Shown here: piece by piece, positions 16,347 to 25,025 of the stretch
Numbering within the stretch: the first letter of the stretch is position 1
Layout: each line of letters begins with the position of its first letter
From: JBGLNL01 sp046484125
GTDB taxonomy: Bacteria > Chloroflexota > Dehalococcoidia > SZUA-161 > SpSt-899
Length of the DNA: 33,807 nucleotides
Reading direction: 5' to 3'
NCBI GenBank assembly: GCA_046484125.1
Contig: JAWOBX010000082.1
Coordinates: 1 to 33,807 of the forward strand
The notes under the pieces: generated by a model
The model's input: the letters and a program-made list of their open reading frames with translations, nothing else
What the model was told of the DNA's origin: nothing
Databases searched by the model: none
Program-made: the position numbers and the translations under genes

Positions 16347-17282
16347 CTAATCGAGGCCCAGCGTGAGCTGGCCGTACTGGCGAATGTGCACGTCAAGGAG
16401 TGAGGAAAGCTTACGGGCATTGACGATCGCCTGATCGTCATAGTGGGTATTGAATAAAAGGTGAAACCACTTCACCTTTGGTGAAAGGGCATCTATCCGG
16501 GGCACCCACTCCTTCAGTTCATCCTCATTGTAGTACCAGTTGAACCTGTCAGACGCCTTGATGCCCTTCTTCTCCCAGTTCTCAGTATTCCTTCCGTGAA
16601 AACGGATAATGGCTGTATCCGAGGTTGCCTCGGCGACCGGGGGCATGCTGGACTTAAACCCCTGTGGCTCATCCACACACACATAGGGCAGATCATTCTC
16701 CCTTAGAAACCCCAGGGTTTGCTCGCGGTTTTGCTCCGAAAGCCAGGTATTGTTGCGAAACTCGACAGCCAGACGGTACTGTGAAAGCCGTTCCTTACAG
16801 GAGAGGATGTAATCCATCCCTTTCTCGCCGGCGTTAAACCATGGTGGAAACTGGAAAAGAACGACTCCAAGTTTGCCGGCGCTATCTAGCGGCAGCAGCG
16901 CCGATTCGAACCTTTTCCATATCTCGTCTAGAAATTCCGCTGGCATATTATTCTCATAGAGGTTGTCTTTTTCCTTAAGCGAGGCCGGCAACTGTTGACG
17001 GATATCCGCTGGTAAGGAGGCGGGAGGGGTTTGATGGCGGGTGAACAGGCGGAAGGACTTGACATTGAAGGTGAAGTCATCTGGGGTACGCTCCACCCAG
17101 AGGCGCGTTGTCTTTTCGTATGGCATGGAATAGTAGGAGCTATCCACCTCCACGATAGGGAACTGGCTGGCGTAATAACGCAGACGCGAATCGGCGTCTT
17201 TGACACCCGGGGGATAAAATTTACCGCCTTTTACCAGCGTTTCCTCTGTCCAGGAGCAGGTTCCGATAAGTATCTCTGCCAC
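16347..17282 (-). CDS. DUF72 (YecE-like) family protein
   Basis: A 311-residue DUF72 protein with a predicted TIM-barrel fold. Family marks are IGTCSW at the N terminus, KFYPPG, FPIVEVDSSYY, FTFNVKSFRLFTRH, GVVLFQFPPWF, LAVEFRNNTW and IIRFHGRN. The molecular function of the family is unknown. The frame reaches TTG 17303, but GTG 17282 has a GGGGAGAG ribosome site 5 bases away and places IGTCSW right after the start, so it is chosen. No operon partner is present. Confidence 0.85.
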   Translation of the reverse strand: MAEILIGTCSWTEETLVKGGKFYPPGVKDADSRLRYYASQFPIVEVDSSYYSMPYEKTTRLWVERTPDDFTFNVKSFRLFTRHQTPPASLPADIRQQLPASLKEKDNLYENNMPAEFLDEIWKRFESALLPLDSAGKLGVVLFQFPPWFNAGEKGMDYILSCKERLSQYRLAVEFRNNTWLSEQNREQTLGFLRENDLPYVCVDEPQGFKSSMPPVAEATSDTAIIRFHGRNTENWEKKGIKASDRFNWYYNEDELKEWVPRIDALSPKVKWFHLLFNTHYDDQAIVNARKLSSLLDVHIRQYGQLTLGLD

Positions 17283-17881
17283 TATTACTCTCCCCGTTAG
17301 CAAACATTATATCGCAAGGTTTGAGTCCGTACAAAAAAACCTTACTAAGCCCAAATGTACGCGCGAGGCTGCTTGCCAGCAAGAAATACAACCCGTAATT
17401 TATGACACTATAACGTGACAAATAACCATCGGTTTGTTTACAAAAATTCATCATTTTTTAGTAGACAAAGGAATTCGGTTATGATTTAGTGAAACATCAT
17501 CCTTTGTTATAGATATTTGCCCACGATATAAGTGGATGAATATCATGGATGAATGGTTGATTTATTATATATTATTTGCCCTGGCCTAGTATTTAACCTA
17601 ATTGCAATACTTGGTTTTTCAGAGGATCGACCGATACAAAGGCATTTCATCATGAAAGCAAACCGGGGGATAGCCCGTTCTCAGCCACAGGAAATTGAAA
17701 CGTATTAAAAGACCTCCATAAAGGCAGGTGATGCTTATGAGATGCGGATGAATAATCCAGCCTCATATACAGAAGGAACAGGATAGAGAGCGGTTTACGG
17801 GTTAATCCGCATTATGAGAAAAAGGCGAGTGGCGCATCTATTAATGCGAATCCCACGTGATTACGAAAGGAGGTTACTAAA
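17283..17881 (+). other. Gene-free leader region before the exported-protein operon
   Basis: About 600 bases, AT-rich between 17400 and 17620, without a supported gene. Small dyads are present: ACAAAGG near 17464 with CCTTTGT near 17505, and near 17642-17686 a possible three-way junction (GGC, hairpin TTTCA/TGAAA, an AAACC linker, hairpin CGGG/CCCG, GCC). Just before the next gene, GTGG and GCAT pair with ATGC and CCAC. The operon promoter should lie here but I cannot choose between several TATTAT-like hexamers. Confidence 0.35.
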
Positions 17882-18976
17882 ATGAGGAAAACTTGCTGTA
17901 TCATTTTTGCCCTGGCTCTGTCACTCAGCCTCACTCTGGCGCCATCACTGGTGATGGCCGGAGACGATGACGACCCGAATACGATCCAGTCCTCCACCAT
18001 GTGGTTCGAGGGCAGTCTTACCAATAATGGAGACGGTTCCTATAGCGGAACTATCGCGATGGTAGACGAGACTGTAGACGAACTTGGTGACAATGAGGCC
18101 GGCTTCGATGTCTACGCCAAGGAAGGGGCGAATGCGACTTATGATAAAGCCGGATCAGGAACTGAGGATTATGCGTGCGGCCCGGTGGCATACCATGACG
18201 CGTATAACACCGGTGGTGGCTGGGGGTCTTTCTATGACCCGGACTGTGCCGACTGGCATCACTACCAGCTTCGTTTTGACGGAGACAACTGGTATCTGGA
18301 CTACAACAATACCGGTACTCCGGGTACTCCAGTAGCCTCGCCGATGTCCGGCACGATTGACTGGAATGCCATGTACGCGGTAGAAACAGGCTCCGGATCC
18401 TACTATGGTAGTCAAAACCCTGAGGACCTCGGTCACGCCCTGAATAACACCTGTACCGGGGTTAACGACGGCAGTGGCGCCTGGGATATGGACTGGTCCT
18501 GGGGCAGCGAGTACATACCCCTGCAATATCCGGGGTTTGACGTGACTGTGTGGAATCTGGGTGAGGGTGATTACCGCATAAGGCTGCAACCGGCTTCCGC
18601 CGGCAGCACCCAGTTGACCGCTGAAGTTCCGGATATCCTCGCCATCTCGGTTGATCCGACCAGCATTGACTTCGGCTCTCTGGTACCGGGGCAGACTTCA
18701 AACGTATACGACATCGGCGTAACCAATGTTGGCACCGTAAAAGCTGATGTCGGTGCAGATGTTGATGGTTCAACCGGTGACTTGTTCTTCGACAATCTTG
18801 AGTTGAGGAATTACTCCCAGAACGGTAGCTGGAACACCCGCGACTGGCCTGGAATTATCATGAATCTGAGTATGGATTCTTCGGAGACACTCAGGACCAA
18901 AGTAACGGTGCCTTCAGACTACACACCGGCAGGTGAAGAGAACGCTACGCTGACTTTCACGGCCACTGGTTCATAA
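17882..18976 (+). CDS. Exported protein with C-terminal beta-sandwich (DFGSL...PG) domain
   Basis: A 364-residue protein with a clear signal peptide: MRK, a hydrophobic stretch at 7-24, and cleavage after V-M-A26. The mature part is acidic and rich in Gly, Asn, Tyr and Trp. Its middle (about 30-240) is of unknown fold. From about 250, the pattern ISVDPTSIDFGSLVPGQ, YDIGVTNVGTVKADVGADV and a final ENATLTFTATGS is typical of Ig-like or WxL-like secreted beta-sandwiches. It has no anchor of its own; the next gene encodes one. ATG 17882 follows a strong AAAGGAGG. It probably acts at the cell surface, in a complex with the two downstream products. No homologue is recognised. Confidence 0.7.
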   Translation: MRKTCCIIFALALSLSLTLAPSLVMAGDDDDPNTIQSSTMWFEGSLTNNGDGSYSGTIAMVDETVDELGDNEAGFDVYAKEGANATYDKAGSGTEDYACGPVAYHDAYNTGGGWGSFYDPDCADWHHYQLRFDGDNWYLDYNNTGTPGTPVASPMSGTIDWNAMYAVETGSGSYYGSQNPEDLGHALNNTCTGVNDGSGAWDMDWSWGSEYIPLQYPGFDVTVWNLGEGDYRIRLQPASAGSTQLTAEVPDILAISVDPTSIDFGSLVPGQTSNVYDIGVTNVGTVKADVGADVDGSTGDLFFDNLELRNYSQNGSWNTRDWPGIIMNLSMDSSETLRTKVTVPSDYTPAGEENATLTFTATGS

Positions 18977-18989
18977 GAAGACCGACGGA

Positions 18990-19027
18990 ATACGGGGGGG
19001 GTGTTCCAACACCGACACCCCCCGTAT
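18990..19027 (+). terminator. Intercistronic GC-rich hairpin
   Basis: ATACGGGGGG (18990-18999) pairs perfectly with CCCCCCGTAT (19018-19027), and the loop contains a further TGTT/AACA pair. No U-run follows and a ribosome site begins at 19040. It is therefore more likely a partial terminator or an mRNA-stabilising element that sets the ratio of the first to the second protein than a full terminator. Confidence 0.5.
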
Positions 19028-19048
19028 ATCCGGGTAATCGAGGTGAAT

Positions 19049-19663
19049 ATGAAGAGAGCTACTGTTATTCTGGCCGCCCTGACTATTGTGCTGGTTTTTG
19101 CCATCAGCCCAGCACTGTCCGCAAGCCTGGGTATCAGTCCCAGCAGTGTAGAAATTGATGTACCCGGCGATGGCAGTGTCACGGCTGATCTTAAGGCATA
19201 TTATTTCAGCGGTGACATTGAGGTGACTCTGGTGGATATCCCTCTTGAAGTCGAGCCGAAGGTGTTACACGTTGACGCACTGAATGAACCGGATGATATC
19301 CAGGTCACTATTTATGGTGATGAGTCCCTAGGTTCACAGATATATAACGGTTACATCAAATTCGTGGGCATGAGCGGTGACATGATAGCCATCGCGGTGC
19401 AAGTCAAGGCCAGAGTTACCCACATAGTTGAAGGTCAGCCTGTACCGGAAGAGCCGGAGCAACAACCGGAGCAAAAATCAAACCCTGAGGAAAATACACT
19501 GGACGGCACAGCGAACGAAGCTTCAATTCCACAGGAAATGGAGGGAAATCCCTCTAACAGCGAAAGCAACGACTGGCCTGTAATTCCGGTAGCAGGAATC
19601 GCTGCGGGCGCGATAGTTGCTATCGCACTGATTTTTATGCTGCTCAGGAGGCCCAGGTATTGA
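19049..19663 (+). CDS. Exported, C-terminally membrane-anchored beta-domain protein
   Basis: A 204-residue protein with a signal peptide (MKRATVILAALTIVLVFAI..., cleavage near ALSA). It then has a domain of about 110 residues with alternating beta strands: LGISPSSVEIDVPGDGSVTA, then YYFSGDIEVTLVDIPLEVEP, IYGDESLGSQIYNGYIKFVG. A Pro/Glu/Gln/Asn-rich linker follows (about 128-172), then one membrane helix (about 175-197) and a basic tail (LLRRPRY). The layout is that of a surface adaptor held in the membrane by its C terminus. ATG 19049 is preceded by GAGGTG; the upstream residues in the open frame are discarded. Its stop overlaps the next start (TTGA). Confidence 0.75.
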   Translation: MKRATVILAALTIVLVFAISPALSASLGISPSSVEIDVPGDGSVTADLKAYYFSGDIEVTLVDIPLEVEPKVLHVDALNEPDDIQVTIYGDESLGSQIYNGYIKFVGMSGDMIAIAVQVKARVTHIVEGQPVPEEPEQQPEQKSNPEENTLDGTANEASIPQEMEGNPSNSESNDWPVIPVAGIAAGAIVAIALIFMLLRRPRY

Positions 19664-20190
19664 AGACGGCCATGACAGTTGCTGCAATTTTGCTGGCACT
19701 CGTACCGACAGCTTTACATGTTCCGGAAGCCGGGGCAGGTGACAGCGTGGCAGAGGTCAACCTGAAGGTCAACGTGCTGCCTCTGTTAAAAGAGGTAGAT
19801 ATCGACATAATGCCATTCAGCCGTTTCAATATTGTTATTCCCTGCTCTTGCGGGCTTATACCTGTAGCTATTCTTTCAAGCACGGACTTCTATGCGCCGC
19901 GTGAGGTTGACGACGATTCGCTGACATTCGGGCGTACCGGAGACGAAGAAAGCCTGTTTTTCTGTCTCAGACACCCTATAGATACGAACGGTGATGGGTT
20001 TCGTGATAAGATATGCTTCTTCCGGTCCGGATTGACCGATTTCCGGGTTGGCTGTACCGAAGGTATTCTGAAGGGCTCAACTGTAAAGGGTATACCTTTT
20101 CAGGGCAGGGATGTGGTATGGGTCATGCCTTTGGGTTGCGGTGAGCCAATACCGGCAAAAGTCCCTCCCCGGTATCATTGCACCCCCTAG
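19660..20190 (+). CDS. Exported protein with EF-hand-like Asp motif
   Basis: A 176-residue protein starting at TTG 19660, coupled to the upstream stop (TTGA) and preceded by AGGAGG 8 bases away. The signal peptide runs to about AGAG26. The mature domain contains VAILSSTDFYAPREVDDDSL, then FGRTGDEESLFFC, then DTNGDGFRDK (a calcium-loop-like motif) and GCTEGILKGSTVKG. This pattern resembles a secreted module known from large extracellular proteins in Chloroflexota and Planctomycetes. The TAG stop is part of the CTAG target duplication of the adjacent insertion element, so the gene ends exactly at the insertion boundary. It is probably intact, because the CTAG belongs to the original target. Confidence 0.7.
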   Translation: MKTAMTVAAILLALVPTALHVPEAGAGDSVAEVNLKVNVLPLLKEVDIDIMPFSRFNIVIPCSCGLIPVAILSSTDFYAPREVDDDSLTFGRTGDEESLFFCLRHPIDTNGDGFRDKICFFRSGLTDFRVGCTEGILKGSTVKGIPFQGRDVVWVMPLGCGEPIPAKVPPRYHCTP

Positions 20191-21740
20191 GAGCCCGTCC
20201 GAGTAAATGGTTTCCTCAACTTGTGAATAAAAACCGACCGGTATGAAAAGGTTGAATGAAATAGAGTTCGGCCGGTTATTCTCCTGAATAGCGGCGACCA
20301 AAGTCATTTTACCGGTCTCAACACCGGTGTCTGGTCAGGCAACCGCCCTGGGCAACACTGCCCGATTACCACTCCCAAACAGTTTTAAGAGGTTGTGCCC
20401 GGTACAGATGAGTTGCCATTCATAACTGACCTTGTCCATTCCCCGAAGCAAGAATTGCCGGAATCCTCGCCCCTGTTTTATCTGCCCAAACACTGGTTCT
20501 ACCGTCTCCATACGCAGTTTATAACGCTCCCTCCCTCGCCTGGTCCTCAGTTTCCTTCTCATACGGTCCTTGACTGAAAGGCTTCGAGGAATTCTGCCCT
20601 TCGGAGCAGCCGGTAAAGGGGCATGGTGACGTGTCTTTTGCGGCGTTATCAGCGGCTCTATTCCCAGTTCCGACATGGCTATTACGGTTTCCTCAGAGTA
20701 GTATCCCGCATCCGCCGATACTTCACGTGGAAGCCCTCCAAGGTTCGCCTTCAACTGCTCGATAAGGGGAAGCGCCTGCCTCTTGTCCTGCGGGGCATTG
20801 GTAATATGACAGGAGACAACGATCTGTGATTTGCTGTCGACAGCAGCCTGAGCATTATAAGCTTGAACGAAGTCCTTACCCCCAGATACGGGCATGACCT
20901 TTGACTCCGGGTCCGTGAAATTCCGCTGTGCCTTCTCCCGGGGTGTCCCGTTATGACTCTTACCTTCCAGCCGTGCCGTTTCCGCTTCCCTTCGAGCTTC
21001 CTCCTCCAGCGCCTCTTTGGCCTCTCGTATACGGGCTAGCCGCTGCTGTCGATAAGCCAATTCCTCCGGCAGTTCGTCACCTCTCCTGTCAGATCCACAC
21101 CGCTGATCTTCTTCCTCATCTGTCTGCTCAGCTCGCTGCAGCAATTCTCGTACTTCCTTTTCAAGCCGGACCTCTTCTTCCTTCATCCGTCCGTAGCTCA
21201 TGGCCCGGTGCTTTGAGGCATTGGCTTTGACCTTCGTTCCATCCAGTGCCACATGCCCCAGCTTCACCAGGCCTGCCCTCTGGCAAAGCCTCAGCACCTG
21301 AACAAATATCCCGCTCAGGGAACTTAGATGCTCCTTCCTGAAATCCGAAATGGTGCGAAAGTCCGGGGTGTTGTTCGCCGACAAAACCCTGAAGGCAATG
21401 TCTTCTTCAAGGCGCCTGGCTATCTTCCTCGATGACGGAATCCCCACACAGTAGGCATACAACAGTACCTTGACCATCATCTTCGGGTGATACGGAGGAT
21501 ACCCCCTTTTCTCACCTTCATATCGGCTCATTATCTCCGATAAATCCATGTGCTCTACCACATCTGAGATGAAATACACCAAGTGATCCTCCCTCAACCA
21601 CTCCTGCAGCGCCACCGGCATCAGCATCATCTGTTCGGGTTCATACGGGCGGAAAACCTTGCTCATCTTTACCCCCTTCAGCCAGGCTTTCCTCTATTAT
21701 AACTACTATCGCTTTGTATGTGTATTACTCGGACAGGCTC
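20191..21740 (-). mobile_element. IS1182-family-like insertion sequence
   Basis: A complete 1550-bp element with one transposase gene. The terminal inverted repeats are GAGCCCGTCCGAGTAA (20191-20206) and, as complement of 21725-21740, GAGCCTGTCCGAGTAA: 15 of 16 identical. It is flanked by the direct repeat CTAG (20187-20190 and 21741-21744), the apparent target duplication. On the left it touches the stop codon of the exported-protein gene; on the right it touches the end of MITE-like copy 2. Intact ends and an open transposase frame suggest a recent, possibly active insertion. Confidence 0.85.
20335..21666 (-). CDS. IS1182-like DDE transposase
   Basis: A 443-residue transposase. The N-terminal region has the DUF772-type pattern GYPPYHPKMMVKVLLYAYCVG and FRTISDFRKEH. 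Catalytic D candidates are in VALDGTKVKANAS and SADAGYYSEE, and the Glu is in TVEPVFGQIKQ near residue 390. A charged coiled-coil insert (about 180-245) lies between the first and second D, as in other IS1182 proteins. ATG 21666 follows an AAGGGGG ribosome site. No frameshift or stop is present, so the protein should be functional. Confidence 0.92.
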   Translation of the reverse strand: MSKVFRPYEPEQMMLMPVALQEWLREDHLVYFISDVVEHMDLSEIMSRYEGEKRGYPPYHPKMMVKVLLYAYCVGIPSSRKIARRLEEDIAFRVLSANNTPDFRTISDFRKEHLSSLSGIFVQVLRLCQRAGLVKLGHVALDGTKVKANASKHRAMSYGRMKEEEVRLEKEVRELLQRAEQTDEEEDQRCGSDRRGDELPEELAYRQQRLARIREAKEALEEEARREAETARLEGKSHNGTPREKAQRNFTDPESKVMPVSGGKDFVQAYNAQAAVDSKSQIVVSCHITNAPQDKRQALPLIEQLKANLGGLPREVSADAGYYSEETVIAMSELGIEPLITPQKTRHHAPLPAAPKGRIPRSLSVKDRMRRKLRTRRGRERYKLRMETVEPVFGQIKQGRGFRQFLLRGMDKVSYEWQLICTGHNLLKLFGSGNRAVLPRAVA

Positions 21741-21956
21741 CTAGTGTGCTGTTCCTAACGGTTCTATACAAATGTTCCGCAATGCTCTTTTCACCGCATT
21801 GCTTCACTTAAATAGCTGACTACTCCGGTAACGCGCTCGCGGTTGCGAGCGCGTTACCGGAGTAGTCAGAGTCGGGTGGGTGGCGGGGGTGAGGCTGAGT
21901 ATTTGCATACAATTGATATCAGCGAAAGTCTGGTTATTTACGGGACGTTACACTGG
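21741..21956. mobile_element. MITE-like element, copy 2, with compensated hairpin changes
   Basis: A 216-bp element homologous to 13410-13624 in the same orientation. Left end CTAGTGTGCTGTTCCTAAC, right complement CCAGTGTAACGTCCCGTAA. The central palindrome has perfect 25-bp arms, 21816-21840 and 21845-21869, with loop GGTT. Compared with copy 1, CCGT became CCGGT with ACGG becoming ACCGG, and GCACTC became GCGCTC with GAGTGC becoming GAGCGC. Both arms therefore changed together. The stop codon of dnaE lies inside the right end. Confidence 0.75.
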
Positions 21957-24900
21957 TTCATGCGCCAACGGTGAGAGGCGCTGAGCAATGATGTTGGTGA
22001 TCCCGTCCCTTTTCTGTACGGTGCCCTCCACCCCCACCAGCATCTCCAGCCGGAACACCTGCCGGTATTTTTCGAAGATATCCGGCCTGAGGATAACGTT
22101 GATCATCCCCTCCTCATCCTCAAGAGTCAGGAATGAGAAGCCCTTCGCTGTGGCGGGTCTTTGACGGGTAATCACGTACCCCCCGCACCTCACCCTCTCC
22201 CCTTCCGGGACATCGGCCAGCTCCGCGCTCGAAAGGAACCCATTTTTTGATAGTTTTTCACCGAGCGCCCGCACCGGGTGATAGATGGGTGAGAGGCCCT
22301 GGATCTGGTAGTCATACTTCATCTCCTCCATCTCACCCATCTCCGGCAGAGACACCACGCCCCCGGTGTTTTCAATAGCCATCTGGCCCGGACTGGTTCT
22401 CTCCAGTATCCCCAGCCTCCAGACCCCCTCCCTCCGGGAGAGGCCGAGGGAATCGAAGGCACCCACCATGATAAGGTTCTGGATGGCATCCGAATCCAGC
22501 CGAACACGGTGGTAGAAATCGTCCAGCGACCGGAATTTCCCCTCATCACGCGCCTTTAATATCTCTTTGATCGCCCTCTCACCGACTCCTTTGACATACC
22601 TGAAACTCAGCCTTACCCTCCCCTCCTCCACGCTGCATCGCTCCCCGCTACGGTTGATATCCACCGGCAGCATGGTAACCCCGTGCCGCCTGGCATCGCT
22701 GACCACCACCTCCGGGGTGTAGAAGCCCATGGGCTGATTGTTCAGGAGCGAGGCGTAAAACTGTGCCGGATAGTACCGCTTAAGCCAGGCTGACTCGTAA
22801 GCCAGCAGCGCGAATCCGGCGGCATGGCTCTTGCAGAAGCCGTAGGCGGCGAAGCCTTTGAGCACCTCGAATACCTCGTTGGCCTTCACCTTCCCGATCC
22901 TGTTCTCCCTTGCCCCCTCGACAAAACGCCGGCGCAGCCGTTCCATGGCCTCCTTCGAGCGCTTGCGGCTCATGGCCCGGCGCAGGGAGTCCGCCTCCCC
23001 GGCGGTAAATCCGGCTATGGCGATGGCCACCTGGATAACCTGCTCCTGGAACAGGATCACCCCCAGAGTCTCGGACAGCACCGGCCTGAGCTTCGGGTGA
23101 AGGTAGGAGACCTTCTCCCGCCCCTTCCGCCTTTGCAGGTAGGGATTGACCATGTTCCCCTGCAGGGGGCCGGGGCGGATGATGGCCACCTCGACCGTGA
23201 GGTCCTCGATGGAGCGGGGGAGGGTCTGGGGTAGGGTCTGCATCTGGACACGGCTCTCAATCTGAAACACCCCTACGGTGTCGCCGGCACATATCATATC
23301 GTAGACCACCGGGTCATCATGGGGTATCTTCTCCAGCTCTATGCTCCTGCCCTCGGTACGCTCGGCCAGCTCGCAAGCCTCCTTCACCAGAGAGAGCATC
23401 CTGAGTCCCAGCAGGTCCACCTTTATAAGTCCGGCATCGGCGACCCCATCCTTATCCCACTGGCAAACCACCCTTCCCGGCATGGCGGCATTCTCCAGAG
23501 GGACGAGGTCGGTGAGGGGGGAGGAGGAGATCAGCATCCCGCCGACGTGGATGGAGAGATGCCGGGGGAAATCGGCTATCTGGGTACAGATGGAATTGAA
23601 TTCCTCCCAGGCGACTGAATTGAAGCAGGACTTGAACTCGTCTATCCCCTCCAGGTCCTGCCGCACCTCGCCGGCGCTGTAGCGGGAGACGGACCGGGCC
23701 ATCCGGTCGAGGATGTGTTCCGGCATTCCCAGAACCTTGCCCACCTCTCTGATAGCGTTCCTCGCCTGGAAGGTGACATAGGTACAGACCATGGCCGTGT
23801 GGTCCTTGCCATATTTATCGTAGACGTACTGTATGACCTGTTCCCGGTGCTCGGTTGAGATATCTATATCAATATCCGGCAGCGAAGACATCTCGTCGTT
23901 GATGAAGCGGCCCACAAACAGGCGGTTGGAGACGGGATCGACGCGGGTGATGCCCAGGAGATAGGCCACGATGGAATTGGCCGCCGACCCTCTTCCCTGG
24001 GCCGGGATGCCGCTGCGGCGAGCATACTCCATGATGTCCCAGACGATGAGGAAGTAGCCGGAGAGTTCCAGTCTCTCGATCAGGGCCAGTTCATAGGCGA
24101 GTCGCTCTGTCACCTCCGGTCCGCCTTCCCCATACCGCCACCCCACCCTCTCCCGGCAGAGCTTTCCCAGGTAGCTGTGGGCGGTCTCGCCGGGGGGGAG
24201 GGGGAAATCCGGGAATCGGCAGGCGGAGAAATCCAGATCTACATCGCATTCCCCGGCAATGAGCCTGGTATTGTAAACGGCTTCGGGGCAATCACGGAAG
24301 AGATCGGCCATCTCCCGGCCGGACTTGAGATAGAATTCGGAGTTGAGCCTCAATTCCCTGCATTCATCCAGCGTGGAGCGGCTCCGGATGGCAGTCAGTA
24401 CGTCATGGAGTTTGTATCCCTCTTCGCGAGCGTAGTGGACGTTGTTGGTGGCCACATATTTCACTCCAAGGTACCGGGCCAGCGAGACGAGTGACCTGGT
24501 AAGCCTTTCGTCCTCCGGATAGAAGTTGCGTTGCAACTCGATGCGGAAATTTTCTCTGCCAAAGATATCCAGGCAGCGCTTTGCCGCCTCGAGAGCCTGT
24601 TCCCTTTTTCCCTCCAGCAGCGCTCTGGAGATCTCCCCATTCCGGCAGCCGGAAAGGCAGAACAGCCCCTCCGCATATCCGGATAGCTCATCGATCGGCA
24701 GAGAGGGCCTGCCTTTCTCATGGGCAAGGTGGGAGCTTGTCAGCAGCCGGCACAGGTTAGAATAGCCAACGTTGTTCCTGGCCAGCAGGGTGAGGTGATG
24801 GCCACCCTCCAGCGTGACCTCCGCCCCGATGACGGGCTTGATCCCGGCCTCCCAGCAGGCCCTATGGAATGGGATGGCCGCGTAAAGGCCGTTGTGGTCG

Positions 24901-25022
24901 GTGAGGGCAAGGGCCTCCATTCCCAGCTCCCCAGCCCGGCTCACCAGTCCCTCCGGATGCGAGGCCCCATCCAGGAAGGAATAGTTCGAATGGCAGTGAA
25001 GTTCAACGTAGCCGGTCATCAT
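21948..25022 (-). CDS. dnaE2: DNA polymerase III alpha subunit, DnaE2 (error-prone) type
   Basis: A 1024-residue C-family polymerase, shorter than replicative DnaE (about 1160) and in the DnaE2 range. The N-terminal PHP domain has HCHSNYSFLDGAS (9-21) and TDHNGLY (41-47). The palm has GRGSAANS (343-350) and the catalytic acids D383/D385 in PDIDIDI and D536 in KVDLLGL. Helix-hairpin-helix and C-terminal OB segments (GFSFLTLEDEEGMINVIL) follow. The genomic link to lexA, imuB and DUF6504 supports a translesion role. ATG 25022 has an AAAGG ribosome site derived from the edge of repeat R8. The last codons (Pro-Val-stop) lie within the MITE-like element end. Confidence 0.88.
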   Translation of the reverse strand: MMTGYVELHCHSNYSFLDGASHPEGLVSRAGELGMEALALTDHNGLYAAIPFHRACWEAGIKPVIGAEVTLEGGHHLTLLARNNVGYSNLCRLLTSSHLAHEKGRPSLPIDELSGYAEGLFCLSGCRNGEISRALLEGKREQALEAAKRCLDIFGRENFRIELQRNFYPEDERLTRSLVSLARYLGVKYVATNNVHYAREEGYKLHDVLTAIRSRSTLDECRELRLNSEFYLKSGREMADLFRDCPEAVYNTRLIAGECDVDLDFSACRFPDFPLPPGETAHSYLGKLCRERVGWRYGEGGPEVTERLAYELALIERLELSGYFLIVWDIMEYARRSGIPAQGRGSAANSIVAYLLGITRVDPVSNRLFVGRFINDEMSSLPDIDIDISTEHREQVIQYVYDKYGKDHTAMVCTYVTFQARNAIREVGKVLGMPEHILDRMARSVSRYSAGEVRQDLEGIDEFKSCFNSVAWEEFNSICTQIADFPRHLSIHVGGMLISSSPLTDLVPLENAAMPGRVVCQWDKDGVADAGLIKVDLLGLRMLSLVKEACELAERTEGRSIELEKIPHDDPVVYDMICAGDTVGVFQIESRVQMQTLPQTLPRSIEDLTVEVAIIRPGPLQGNMVNPYLQRRKGREKVSYLHPKLRPVLSETLGVILFQEQVIQVAIAIAGFTAGEADSLRRAMSRKRSKEAMERLRRRFVEGARENRIGKVKANEVFEVLKGFAAYGFCKSHAAGFALLAYESAWLKRYYPAQFYASLLNNQPMGFYTPEVVVSDARRHGVTMLPVDINRSGERCSVEEGRVRLSFRYVKGVGERAIKEILKARDEGKFRSLDDFYHRVRLDSDAIQNLIMVGAFDSLGLSRREGVWRLGILERTSPGQMAIENTGGVVSLPEMGEMEEMKYDYQIQGLSPIYHPVRALGEKLSKNGFLSSAELADVPEGERVRCGGYVITRQRPATAKGFSFLTLEDEEGMINVILRPDIFEKYRQVFRLEMLVGVEGTVQKRDGITNIIAQRLSPLAHEPV

Positions 25023-25025
25023 TAA

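Noticed and set aside
17641..17730. c-di-GMP (GEMM-I) riboswitch
   Set aside because: A GCAAACC segment and junction looked suggestive, but the conserved core and tetraloop-receptor could not be aligned.
18084..18795. Several antisense and shifted frames inside the exported-protein gene
   Set aside because: They are shadows of a well-supported gene with signal peptide and strong ribosome site.
22824..24494. Plus-strand open frames opposite dnaE2
   Set aside because: GC-rich antisense shadows of a polymerase gene with all family motifs.
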